A DNA stretch of 64,000 bases, taken from contig NC_037094.1 in the NCBI RefSeq assembly GCF_002994745.2, forward strand, positions 68,862,819-68,926,818, written 5' to 3'. Positions 27,192 through 38,389 of the stretch are shown piece after piece. This DNA is from Rosa chinensis. Taxonomy: Eukaryota; Streptophyta; Magnoliopsida; Rosales; Rosaceae. Below the pieces are notes generated by a model. The model ran no database searches and was not told where the DNA came from. It saw only the letters and a list, made by a program, of their open reading frames with translations. The position numbers and the translations under genes are program-made. The stretch's first letter is position 1, and each line of letters begins with the position of its first letter.

Positions 27192-27810
27192 TTACCACGG
27201 TAAAATAGTATTTTTCCCGTCACCTAATCTGTGAGATATCGCATTATACTATTTTTTTCTTAGCTATAGTTGTTTTTACTTTTCTTTAAGGAAGTGATGA
27301 ATAAATTTTTGTATTAGGTATCATTTGATCATGTTTTTTTAAGGAAAATGTTAACTCATATCATTGATTAGCAAAATTACACATAATGACTTGCCGTCAA
27401 AGGTTTCATTATCTAAGAAATTTAACATTTTAAAAGAATATGAAACTCAGCCAAAACTACTCTGCAAACATCCAAGGGAATCAAAGGCAAGGATGATGTG
27501 GGTACCTTTGGCAACATATCTCAAAGAGATCCTACCAACTCTTTCCCCATAAGAGAGGGAGTTTTTACATAATAACAAATAAAAGTAAAATATAAAGCCC
27601 AACACCAGTCCAGGCCCAACAAACCCAAGTCCAGGCCCATCTAAGCAGTCTTAACGCCCTAAATGTGGGAAACCCTAGCAGATGAGGGGCCATCAGGGTT
27701 CCAAGCCCAGCTGGAACTGCTCAGGCCACCCTAGCCAATTGCAATGGGCCACCAGGCCACATCTAGTTGACGTCGCGGGACAATAAGACCTGCCACCACC
27801 GCACTACACT
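27192..27810. other. Unassigned repeat-like spacer
   Basis: From about 27575 the sequence is rich in GGCCCA/CCAGGCCCA blocks, which suggests a fragment of a dispersed repeat on the minus strand. No ends or coding domains were identified. Confidence 0.3.
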
Positions 27811-28138
27811 TGTGGCTGGCAATTTGGGCCGAAGCAACCGAACCAGCAGATTTCGAACCGGCTCGAACCGATTTGGGCAGAAAACTCGGCCTGCCGACTT
27901 TCGGCTCAGCTGAGCCATACCGTTTGGCTGCATTCGGCTCGGCTACGGTACTCGATTTTGTATACCGTTGGTATAACGTACCGACCGAAATACATGTATA
28001 CCAACATACCGTATAATCTGACTAAACCATTATGCAAAATGGTTCCAGCTTTGCAAGAAGTGAGACTCGAAACTCTCACCTCTTACATAGAAAGCGTGAT
28101 ATCAAACTACTAGACCACAAACTCTCCTTATTATATAA
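27811..28138. mobile_element. hAT-like end fragment, left of the solo LTR
   Basis: TGTGGCTGGCAATTTGGGCC resembles a mutated TAGGGCTGG terminus. It is followed by subterminal blocks (CCGAACCAGCAG, AACCGGCTCGAACCG, TATACCGTTGGTATAACGTA) like those of the hAT element ending at 27183. No 8-bp duplication pairs it with another end, so this is a partial copy or one half of an element split by the solo LTR. Confidence 0.45.
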
Positions 28139-29309
28139 TGTAATACCCCGAAAAATCCAAATTAAATTCCGTGGATTTTTATATTTGATTTCGCGGTATT
28201 AGGAGCGAGTACGAAGCTTGGAGAAGTTGTGGAAGTAATTCGAACGGTTTTATTTCGAAATCGAACGTTATTTAGGGGGGGTCTCAAAAAGTGACTTTTT
28301 ATGCGTACCGAATTTGAGAAAATTTCCTTCATGAAAGTTGTAGAGCTCGTCGATACGATCGCGTGCATATGTGGAACGCAATATTCGGAGTTCGTATGAA
28401 TAAGTTATGAATATTTGAAATTTGGGAATTTTCTATAAATAGAGGAAAATTTCTGATTTTTCATTAAGGACGAAAAACTTGAGTTTTTGCGGAACAGTCC
28501 CTCCGAACTCTCTCTCTCGACCTTCAGACCCGGCGGATTTCGCTCGACCCGACCCGGCCGGAAAGGCCACTTCCCGGCGTCTTCCGGCCACGACCCGGCC
28601 ATCCCCGTGATCGCCGCTCTACGACGAGCCTCCCTGTGGTGTCGATTTACTCCGCCGCTGTCCCTATCCCCGGATCGAAGCCACCCAGCCTCCGATCGGT
28701 GACCCGACCGGACCTCCACTTTTCCGGCGTCCCCTCGGCCGATCCTTCCCATTTTCGTGATCTCCTCCTCCCCCTGATCATCCCCATGTAAGTCTTTCAT
28801 CACGATTTTGTGTATAGAACGCTAGATCATGGTTTGACTTTTTCGACGGTTCTGATTGAATCTGGGTTTGGATCAGACGCTCCAGATTAATCCAAACTTC
28901 AAAGCTTGATCTAGGGCGATCTAGACCGAATCTCGCTTAGCTCCAGGTATTAAAGTTGATCACCCTTTTATTTTGAAGAAGTTTGTAGTTGACGACTTTT
29001 GCATCGGAGGTGGTTGGCCCGGCGTTGACCGCAGGTTTGACCGCCGCTTGTGGCGGCGCGTGGCGGCGCGTCCGGCCGTATTTTTGTGTTCTGTTTTCAG
29101 TTTATTCATCTATGCATCCATACGAGCGTTTTGATATATTATATGATTATTTTAGAAAAAGTTGATAAATAGTGGATTTACGTTTTGACGTTACTATTTA
29201 ACGTTTTTACTTTTTATCTTCGGTTTGCGATCTGTGAAGATCAGACCATCGGTTTTACTTCAAATTTTAAATATGATGATCGTATGACTGTCCCGGTGAC
29301 TTTGTGAGG

Positions 29310-29642
29310 TCACGGGCGAAGATCCGACCGTTGGATCTTCGTATAATTGTGAAATAGTAATTAGGAAGGCGATTCGTGAGAATCCGACCGTCGGATTTTC
29401 ATGAAATTTTGTGGAGATGTTTATAAGGACGATTCAGGAAGATCCGACCGTTGGATCTTCGTGATATTTTTGGAGGATGATCCTAAGGGCGATCCGTGAG
29501 GATCCGACCGTTGGATCGTCTTTATTTTCAGATCCGAACGTTGGATCACCTTTATTTTCGGATCCGACCGTTGGATCGTCTTTATTTTCAGATCCGACCG
29601 TTGGATCACCTTTATTTTCGAATCCGACCGTTGGATCGTCGT
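29310..29642. repeat. Array of imperfect palindromes in the solo LTR
   Basis: Eight or more copies of GATCCGACCGTTGGATC (or close variants such as AATCCGACCGTCGGATT) occur, spaced about 60 bp at first and then about 30 bp apart from 29500 on, where they alternate with CTTTATTTTC. Each unit is itself an inverted repeat (GATCC...GGATC). Confidence 0.85.
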
Positions 29643-30375
29643 TTAAGGTTATTTCGTGTTTCGTTTACTAAGCAAAGACCATACTTGATTAGGTACTTGA
29701 CGGTTTGAGTTGACGAGCGTTCGGAATATTGATATATTCGACTTTTTAGAAGACGCAGCTGGATTAGAGGTGAGTAAACCTCACATGGTTCATATTACGA
29801 ACCGAATAAATTTAATTACTTTATTTTTGTCGCAATTGTGTGAAAATATCGCAATTATGTGAAAATATTTATGGAATAAATATTTGTTTTAAATCATATG
29901 GACTTGATCAACTACGGTCCATAGGTAAGTAAAATGATTTTATTATACAAATGAATTTCACGGTTTTTATACTTGAACTATAGTTGGTATTAGTGGTCAT
30001 TCCTGAGCGGATGATTACGTATATATATATTTACGTGGAATATATATTTTGGTTGATGTGTGATTGGCATGATGAAATGATTGAGAATTGATTGGATATT
30101 ATTCAAGCTATTAATCTCCCATTTAATTGTTGAATAATGAAATGTTGATCATGTGATGTGAAAGCTATTTCATATGCCAAATTGTGAATATGTGGAAATT
30201 ATTTTAAGAAGTAAAGATTTGTCTTGAAATAATATGTCTCTTATGTGGGTGTACATATGCATATTTACAATCTAAAATTTATAAAGATTGTATGTTGTGA
30301 AATTGATTATGTCTGAAAAATATAATTATGAAGCCGGGTGATTACAACAACCCCGTGCTTAAGTGAATTACTGGT

Positions 30376-30441
30376 AAATGTGCTTCGTGGTTATGCTTCG
30401 TGGGGGTGCTGCGTGGTTATGCTTCGTGGGGGTGCTGCGTG
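30376..30441. repeat. Short tandem GC-rich repeat in the solo LTR
   Basis: Repeats of GCTTCGTGGTTATGCTTCGT and GGGGGTGCTGCGTGGTT lie in tandem. Confidence 0.75.
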
Positions 30442-30504
30442 GTTGTTAAGCTGTGGGCTCTAGTCCCTTCAGATAGTGCACTATTATACTCTTAGGAAGG
30501 GTGC

Positions 30505-30680
30505 TTACTTTGAGTATACATGCCTTGGTGGTGGCCTTGGTATGCTGCGGCTTACCCGTGCTTTGGGATTATGGCCCTAGCACGTGGATTTATGATTTGA
30601 TACCAGTCAACCTGGTTTTCCCGTGTTTTGGTATTATGGACCCTAACACGTGGATTTATGATCTGATACCAGTTAATCTG
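30505..30680. repeat. Two-unit tandem repeat in the solo LTR
   Basis: The block CGTGCTTTGGGATTATGG...AGCACGTGGATTTATGAT...GATACCAGTCAA is followed by a second diverged copy (CGTGTTTTGGTATTATGG...AACACGTGGATTTATGAT...GATACCAGTTAA). Confidence 0.75.
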
Positions 30681-30704
30681 AAAATTCACTAAAAAGACTT
30701 ATGT

Positions 30705-30950
30705 TATGTTGATCAAATATCTATCCATGATATATTTGAAATATGTGAAGGTGTTATGTGAAATTGATCAAATATCTATCCATGATATATTTGAAATATG
30801 TGAAATTGATCAAATATCTATCCATGATATATTTGAAATATGTGAAGGTGTTATGTGAAATTGATCAAATATCTATCCATGATATATTTGAAATATGTGA
30901 AATTGATCAAATATCTATCCATGATATATTTTGAATATGTGAGGGTGTTG
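30705..30950. repeat. Five-copy tandem repeat in the solo LTR
   Basis: The unit TTGATCAAATATCTATCCAT followed by GATATATTTGAAATATGTGA is repeated five times. Some units carry an extra AGGTGTTATG spacer, so the period alternates. Confidence 0.88.
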
Positions 30951-31515
30951 GTAAAAAGAAAATCAAGCATGCATTGCTTTAATGTTATTTCACATATTAA
31001 TGATGCAATATTTGCTGATTGAGTTTTAAAAGAGAGTATCGAAAAATACCTACTTTTATGTTTATATGATTTTTGGAGTTATCTTGTGAGTGTGTTGATT
31101 GTTTACTTGAGTTATAATAATTGTAATTAAATAAATCAACAGTTCTTTCTTGTTTACTCATACGGGCTGTCATGGCTTACCGGGTTTGGTGTTGTTGCAA
31201 TCCCGGTACACGATTTACATTGTGTAGCGGGAAATCCTGTAGGTCAGGAGAATCAGGGCGGTGATCGTGCGGTTTAGAGTATTAGTGTTAGATTTACAGC
31301 ATTTGTTTTGTGAGGAGAATTATACTCATTTGAGCTTACAATTTGATTTGATGAGAGTGTGCTGTAATGAGTAGCTTGAGGATTTGGTTTATGTAATATT
31401 AAGAGGTGTAAGGTGTGGTTGTTTCTGAGAGAAAAATTCAGAACGTTATTTGTATTGTTATTAGTCATGTTCCGGATTTGAATCCTTATTTCAAAATTCG
31501 GGGTGTGACATATAA

Positions 31516-32154
31516 TGTACACAAGCTAAATTTAAACCTCCAGCAGATAGAAGTCAAAAAAGTCTCCATTTAGTTCATTATTTTTTGACTTTTCTCTATC
31601 ATCCTATCTAGATTCCCAATTCTTCTCCTCCTCTTTCATCTAATAGCAGAAGCCTCCGAGTTCTTCCTCTTCCTCCTCTTTCATCAAGTTTTTTCATCCT
31701 CCTATTCTTTCTTCTTTTTCATTCATCTCCTTACATTTTTCTCTAGTTCTTATCATCTCCATCATTGAATTTGCACTTCATCAGATGTAATCATGTAGAT
31801 ATGATTAATCATTGGATTTGCATTATCTCAGTCATCATATTCATACTCTAGATCTGGCGACTTCCTCCGAATTCTCGCCGATATCAACGATTTCTTCTCT
31901 TTTCTTTGTTTTTCATCTTCTTTCTTCTCCTTAGATCTGCAACTATATCTGGAGATCAACTTTTGAACCATAAACTTTCATGGTGGGTTGACTAGAGGTT
32001 ACCGACCGATACTATACAGAGTTCACGGTTACCGACTAGTCGGTAAACCGATTATTCGGATCGGTAACAGTATTAGATTTGAGATACCGACCTCTATCTG
32101 TTCGGCAGATGGTTTGACCAAATCTGGATCGGTTTAGTACCGAATCCAGCCCTA
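31516..32154. mobile_element. hAT-like end fragment, right of the solo LTR
   Basis: The right end reads ACCGAATCCAGCCCTA, the inverted TAGGGCTGG hAT terminus, preceded by GGTAACCG/CCGATCC blocks (31990-32140). The sequence after it, GTTTTCAG, does not recur at the left-hand fragment (27811). Whether the two fragments belong to one split element is therefore unproven. Confidence 0.5.
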
Positions 32155-33301
32155 GTTTTCAGCAAGGTTTGCACCCGTCAACCTCTATCCTAGCCACTGC
32201 CCTGAGCCAAGTTGATTAGCTCTCAACCCCTATTTAGTCCCACAGCACTTCGATAGCACCTCACCGGGACCACCACAATCCTCGACCGCCGTCAGCAACC
32301 AGCAATCAGCAACCCTGCAAAAATCGATAACCCGAGACAGGCCACTGTCTTGCACTCCACCTCGCAACCTGGTTACTAGCATCCACCGGATCCAGTTTGG
32401 CAGAAACCATACCCCCCGCAGCCACCTCAAAGATCCACTCTCAAATCCAAGTACGCAATTCTGAGCAAGGAAGCAAATAGAAATAGTTGGAATCAGGTTC
32501 CCAGAAAAATTTAGAGAACCCGACGACAAAGAGTCCTACCGCCCTCGTCTTCCCAGTGACCAGAAGAGAAGGAAATCCCATCTCCTCGAGTCAAATATTT
32601 ATAACCACCGCTTGAAGGCCACGACCACCACCTCTCTCTCAGAGAGAGTAACATACACATGTTTGTCTTGACTATTGTGTTAAAATCATATGACCGTGTT
32701 AGATCAATGCTAGAGTAATACATATGCTAAAACATTCAGGTCTGGTCGTTTTAAAAATGATTAAAAAAAAACTATTTTAAGAACGAAAATGAGATTGTAT
32801 TTTTCAAATTTGAAATTGTGTTTGATATTTTAGAGTTAGAAAATATTTTTCATATTTTCTAAATTGGGAGAAGAAAAAAGTGATAACTTCAAATTGTTGT
32901 TTTCAATTTCTTAGAATAAAAGTTAAAAATATTTTTAATTTAATTTTGCACATTTTGAAAAATAGATCACCAAACCCATTTTCAAAATATTTTCATTTTC
33001 TAAAATTAAAAATACTGGTATGTACCGAACGTCACCTTTACCCTCTTCATATTGTCTACGCCATATACGACCTAACAGTAAGAATTTCTAATCTTGCAAC
33101 TCCTGGGTAACTTTTGCAAAAAGATTAAACAAAAAACAATAAAACTACAACATATATGAGTCGAGCTAACTTTCATGAGGTTATATCCCTTATTATTTCT
33201 AGACCGTCCTGCAACTTATCTAAATTTATGATTTTTTTTTATATATATTTATTTACCGATTGGTCTCAAAAATCATGAATTTTTTATTTGAAAATCGGGG
33301 C
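32155..33301. other. Spacer without recognised features
   Basis: 32155-32650 is moderately GC-rich and the rest is AT-rich. No gene or bounded element was recognised. Confidence 0.3.
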
Positions 33302-33309
33302 TTGAGGGC

Positions 33310-33934
33310 TAGGGATGGCAAAAATCCCCATCGGGTAGGGTACCCATAGGGTATTCGACCCTAATGGGGAGAAATTCGGGGAAAATCGGGTAACGGGGAT
33401 GGGGATCCCCAGTATTCGAATTTTGAAATCGGGTACGGGGCGGGGATGGTATTTTGATCCCCATCCCCATACCCACCCAATAAGAATTATAAGAAATACA
33501 TATATATATTTATTATATATATATTTTTGATATTATTTATAAATAAATATTTATGTAAACTTAATCTTTTTGTCAATATTTAAATTCTGTTAATAAATAT
33601 GTTCAAAAAAAGGAAGATTCTTTTAATAAAAGATTTTTATCAACATGTTAATTTTCCTTGATTGAAATAAGAAATTTATTTTATTTTGATATTCAATTTT
33701 AACTTCATATTTTACAATTCATAATTGTTTGTATAAATTTTTATATAATAAATTGGTAATATTGTTAATGGGGATTGGGGCGGGTATGGGGACCTAATCC
33801 CCAATGGGGACGGGGACGGGGAATCCCCAGTATCTTATTACGGGGATTGGGGAGGGTATGGGGATGAAGAATGAAGTCGGGTATGGAGATGGTAATTTAA
33901 TCCCCTTACCCTACCCTCCCCATTGCCATCCCTA
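33310..33934. mobile_element. hAT-type MITE, 625 bp
   Basis: The terminal repeats are TAGGGATGGCAAAAATCCCC on the left and CCCCATTGCCATCCCTA on the right. The exact 8-bp duplication TTGAGGGC flanks it (33302-33309 and 33935-33942). The subterminal zones are dense in GGGGAT/ATCCCC motifs and the core is AT-rich and non-coding. This is a standard non-autonomous hAT MITE. Confidence 0.92.
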
Positions 33935-33942
33935 TTGAGGGC

Positions 33943-36117
33943 TCCACCTCACCCGACTCACCTTAGGCCTGGCCCATTTTGAAGTCATCCCTAAATAGCG
34001 TCAAGTTTGGGAATCTGGAAATGTTTGAATGTTCGTTAATTGTTTCATACAAATCGTGTTACATGTGGAACTCATTCCCACAATCCCACCCTGTAATGTG
34101 ATTGCTTTGTGGTTAAACATGATGCTTTGCTAGGGGATTAGGTGAATTCAGTTATATTTGAGCTCTTTATCAAGTTTTTGCTATTTTGGTTCGTATAAAA
34201 GGGGCTATGGGTCACATGCTTAATTTTGGTCTGGCACAAAGAACACGACTTTTCTCTTGAACGAACTACGACTGCTAGGGCTGTCACTACCATGCATATT
34301 GGGACAATTTCGAGCTCAACTTTAGAAGCAAACATCACCTACACTGCGCTCTGTCAACTCTGTGGTTTGCTAGGCACTTGGTCTTTGCTTCTTTTTTATG
34401 AATGGAGACACGGAGTTATGGAGTTATGGTAGTCGACCGCCGACGTCGTTGGCGGCTCTTCCCCTGCCGTCATGGGTCTGCTCTTCCTCTGCAAATTTGG
34501 TTTTGCTTGGTAATAATTTGCTGTATTAAATCTACTTGATCGGAGAGGTTGGGACGTTTTCTGGGCAAAAACAAAAACATATATGTTGTTTGTCATTAAT
34601 CTCAACTAGGGAAAATTGAGAACATCCGTATCAAAGATTTCTCCATCCAATTTGGGGAAATAAATGATTTTGAATTTGGCGTCATCACATCGTCTTTTTT
34701 TTTTTGGTCATAGTCATAACTCATCACAACATCTAAGCTTCAAACAGTTTAGAAAGTGGGTGTTCACTATTTACCTTGAAGAGTCAACTTCAAATATCTC
34801 TCTCTTATCTACTTGTTTTTCTTCCTGAGAATAAGCATGTTTATAATGTCGGATCACTATCTTCAACTTTCTAATCAATTCGTTCAGACTTCTTCATCAA
34901 CCTTTTCTTTTGGGTGGTATGTGTGTATTTACAAAAGGAGCTAAAGAAAAAGGCATAGTGTGACGCCGAAAGGATTATATCGATTATAGATCAAGTGACA
35001 AATGGATGAGGCCTATGATTCCTACATCCACTTAGGCACTTGCTGCGATGGAGAATGAAGGTGATTTGTGTATATAGCGTAACCCAAATGAAGTCTGATC
35101 TTTCATCTTTGTAAGCCTACAAGACCCATACACATGCATTTTCAAATAAGGTAGAGAAGTCGCATGCATTCTCATAGCCTAATATGCTAGAGAAGTTGGG
35201 TTGTTTTTTTTTTTTAATAATTTTTTTTTTAATAATTTTTTTTATTAAAGGTAAAAAGAAAAAAACAAGGTTCAAGACTTCAATATGCAAAAAATTTGAG
35301 ATATCAACTACCTTGTAGTAGAAAAAATTCATATTCAAGACCAATTTTTACTAATTTTAATTTTCTTGTCGTCGTTTTGAATTTACGTCTCTCATTGAAA
35401 TCATGGGAATATTCTGGAGTGGTGCCTTATTGTGTCATAAATTGCAAATGTAGGCGTACATGCCTTGGGAGGCTCACGACACTTTGAGTTTTCTATGGTA
35501 CTTTTGGGATTTTCCATGGTCTCTCTACCCATCTACTATTCCTTTCAACACCTTGAAAGTAGGGTGGAGTTACACAATTATGTTGGCTTTGAAGTGAATA
35601 CGCATGGTTGGGGACTTGGGGCTTTATTTGATCATCAAAATCCAACAACGAAGAATAAATTTATTAACAAATATGACATTTCACTTTTTATTTGTTTATT
35701 TATTATAAAAATACCACTATATCTTTTTTTGAGAATGAAAAATACCACTATATGTTAATGTAGGTTTTAAGCAAAATCCCAGTTGAAATTCCGCCCATAT
35801 TTAATCCTATACATAGGGCAATGCTGTGTGTACATTTTGCTTTATTCAAGCCTTCTCGATGACTTGGGAATGCAATAACCCCCAACTAGAAAAAGCATGA
35901 AATGAGGCAGCCCATTGAAACCAAAAAGTCTATTCGCACAACCCCAGTTTTAGTTTACGGCAGTTAGTTTGGGTTCAAAGTCTCTTGGTTTGGGTTCAAA
36001 GTCTCTTCTCTTATCTTCTCAAAAAAAAAAAAAAAAAGTCTCTCTTATCTTCCACCTGTTTATTTATTAGTCATCAACTCATCACCCAAGAGGTAAGAAA
36101 TTCTACCACAAAGAGCG
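33943..36117. other. Spacer upstream of the plant cysteine oxidase gene
   Basis: Mostly AT-rich with short A or T runs (for example 35202-35245 and 36020-36037). No gene recognised. The last few hundred bases should include the promoter of the gene at 36118. Confidence 0.3.
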
Positions 36118-37413
36118 ATGGAGTCAGGTACAATAAAGAAAACCAAAATACAAATGCTATACGAAGCCTGTAGGGTTATATTTTCTCAGAAAGAGCTTCC
36201 AACTTTCAAAGAAATTCACTGGCTCAAAGATTTCCTGGGTGTGATTTCTTGTTCACTATCTTATATATATATAATATAAATATGTTATGTTTATGTTAGA
36301 ATCTATGGAACTCAATATTGAATTCAATGCAGGCACATTTGAAGCAATAGATTTTGGAATCGATGAACATGGCTTGTGTGGATCTCCATCTTCTACTCCA
36401 AAGAGTGATAAGGGATTGATTTGTGGACAAGGCATCTCCCAGATCACTTACATTCATGTTTATGAATGTGAACAATTCTCTGTAAGTAGATAGATCGGTG
36501 TGTTATTGTCAAGCACTACATTAGATTTGTTATGTTGTCGCATCGTGACTAGACCGCATTTGTTTATACAGATCGGCGTGTTTTGTTTTCCGGCGGGAGG
36601 GATGCTTCCGCTTCATGATCACCCTGGAATGACCGTGTTTAGCAAACTCCTTTATGGTTCTTGTTATGTTAAAGCTTACGATTGGGTGAAGGTCGAGAGT
36701 TCTACTGGCTTCCCAACATGTAAGAATCTACGACCTCCAAATAGTTAATTACCATTCCTTTATCATGTTTACCTTAAAAAAGAAGAAGATGTGGATTAAC
36801 GTGGAAATTTCGGTTAAAATCAATGGGTGCAGTTGGATTAGGAGGCAAGGTTTTGGATGGCTTAATGAGTGTTCCATGTGAAACTTCTGTTCTATTTCCA
36901 AAAAGTGGTGGAAATATTCACGCTTTTACTGCGTTAACTCCTTGTGCGATCTTGGATGTATTGACTCCACCATATTCTGAGGAGCTTGGGAGGCCTTCTA
37001 CTTACTTCATGGAATTTCCTATTCCTTCCTTGCCAGGTAACTACAACCTATGATTTATACAAACGATGTATCGATACATAGTTGGGATCAAGTTGAGATG
37101 TGGTACATGAGGTAATCGAGCATATATTTAACTTCTCGACCTATATCTTTTTTTTATAGAATATTCTCGACCTATCTCTTGACTCATATATTGATCTCAT
37201 CTTATTAGATCGATACATATATACAAAAAGTCAATTATCTAACTATTTAAGAAAATACTTATTTATGAGTAGTTTTCTAAAAAAATCTATTTATGTACTT
37301 CAGGCTATACGATCCTTGAGGAACGAGACCTACCGGATGACCTAGTAGTTGAAGGAGCACCATATCTTGGCCCTCCTATTGAAGCTGATGATGATGACAA
37401 CGACCATTGTTGA
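36118..37413 (+). CDS. Plant cysteine oxidase (PCO/ADO-type thiol dioxygenase)
   Basis: Plant cysteine oxidases use O2 and Fe(II) to oxidise the N-terminal Cys of group VII ERF and related proteins, marking them for N-degron turnover. They are thus the plant oxygen sensors. Five exons, 36118-36238, 36300-36481, 36572-36719, 36833-37036 and 37304-37413, join to 765 nt (254 residues) with GT-AG junctions. An in-frame TAA precedes the ATG. The cupin core shows [20 protein letters not shown], with the metal ligands His116 and His118, and SGGNIHAF with the third ligand His180. The C-terminal block APYLGPPIE is typical of the family, and the tail is Asp-rich. The exon 3/4 junction leaves a linker that looks short for the family, so that boundary is the least certain. 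Confidence 0.9.
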
Positions 37414-37696
37414 CCAATGTGGATTATTTGTTTCATAGAATTGTAGGGTAAATGATTATGCATAATTAGTTGCATCAATCTATAGCTAGGGAGTTAAAAC
37501 ACAGTTTGAATTGCCAAAGGAAAGAGTACTTGCTAAAATGTTCGATCGGATCCATCTCACTTCTCAAGTACAAAGGTATAGAGAAATGTAAAAACTAATG
37601 GAGTAATACTGGTTTTTTTTATTATACTAATAATAATAATAATTTTATTATTATTATTTTAAATTTTTTTTTTTTATAATTGTTGCAAAGAATTTT
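37414..37696. other. 3' UTR of the cysteine oxidase gene
   Basis: AT-rich sequence with an ATAATAATAATAATTTTATT stretch at 37626-37650. Nothing else was seen before the copia TSD at 37697. Confidence 0.4.
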
Positions 37697-37701
37697 AGGT
37701 T

Positions 37702-37905
37702 TGTTTTAGGGAATCAGAAAATTGAGAGATAATCGCTGTGTATTCTCATTGATAATAGGGGCCTCTTTATATAGAGGATTACAATGCATAGAGATAGAAT
37801 CATACAAGGAAAGAGAATCTCTAGATTCTTCTAATTGAACCCTATTACCACTAGGTCAAGTAACCTAGAGTTTGGATTAAACACAAATAGAGATATCCTT
37901 AAACA
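37702..37905 (-). repeat. Copia 3' LTR
   Basis: A 204-bp LTR, downstream in the element's own orientation. It is identical to the other LTR except for one base at 37815. It contains CTTTATATAGAGG (37771-37783). Confidence 0.95.
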
Positions 37906-38389
37906 CTCCCTCTTGTGTTGTCCAAACGCGGTGCTTCTCTCGTTGCCTCGTTAAAAACCTTGCCGAGTAACAAAAACCCAGTGGGACAAAAATAACCTCG
38001 GTCGAAGGGGAAAAAGAGCACAACACACCCTTCACGATTCGAGACGAACATGTAGACATCTCCCCCTGATGTCTGTGCCTCCCCCTGATGACTACGATCA
38101 TGGGAGTTCAGATAATTTCCGCAAGTCAATTCTTGCCACATGTTTCTCGAACGTGGATTTGGGCAATGACTTAGTAAACAAGTCTGCCTCATTGTCCTCA
38201 GATCGAACCTAGTTCACTTTGATCTTGAGGAGTGTCTGTTGTTGTTGATTATGCTTGGTGTTATCGCTTTTGATGTAGCCTTGCCTCATTTGTTCAAAAC
38301 AAGCAGCATTATCCTAAATGCTCGTAGGCTCATATGTGATAGACTTCAAACCACAATTGTTCGAACTTGCATAATTATGAATCCAATCC

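Larger units (their letters stand above)
28139..31510 (+). mobile_element. Solo LTR, 3,372 bp
   Basis: It starts TGTAATACCCCGAA and ends TTCGGGGTGTGACA, giving short inverted ends with 5'-TG and CA-3'. It is flanked by the 5-bp duplication TATAA (28134-28138 and 31511-31515). Both are hallmarks of an LTR produced by LTR-LTR recombination. TATAAATAG at 28434 followed by a GC-rich stretch (28490-28740) looks like the LTR promoter and start of R. Three internal arrays are listed separately. An LTR of this length is unusual and points to a Ty3-type lineage with long LTRs, but without an internal domain the lineage cannot be named. Confidence 0.78.

Noticed and set aside
27811..32154. A single hAT element split by the solo LTR
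   Set aside because: The left end is degenerate and no 8-bp duplication matches on the two sides, so I report two fragments instead.
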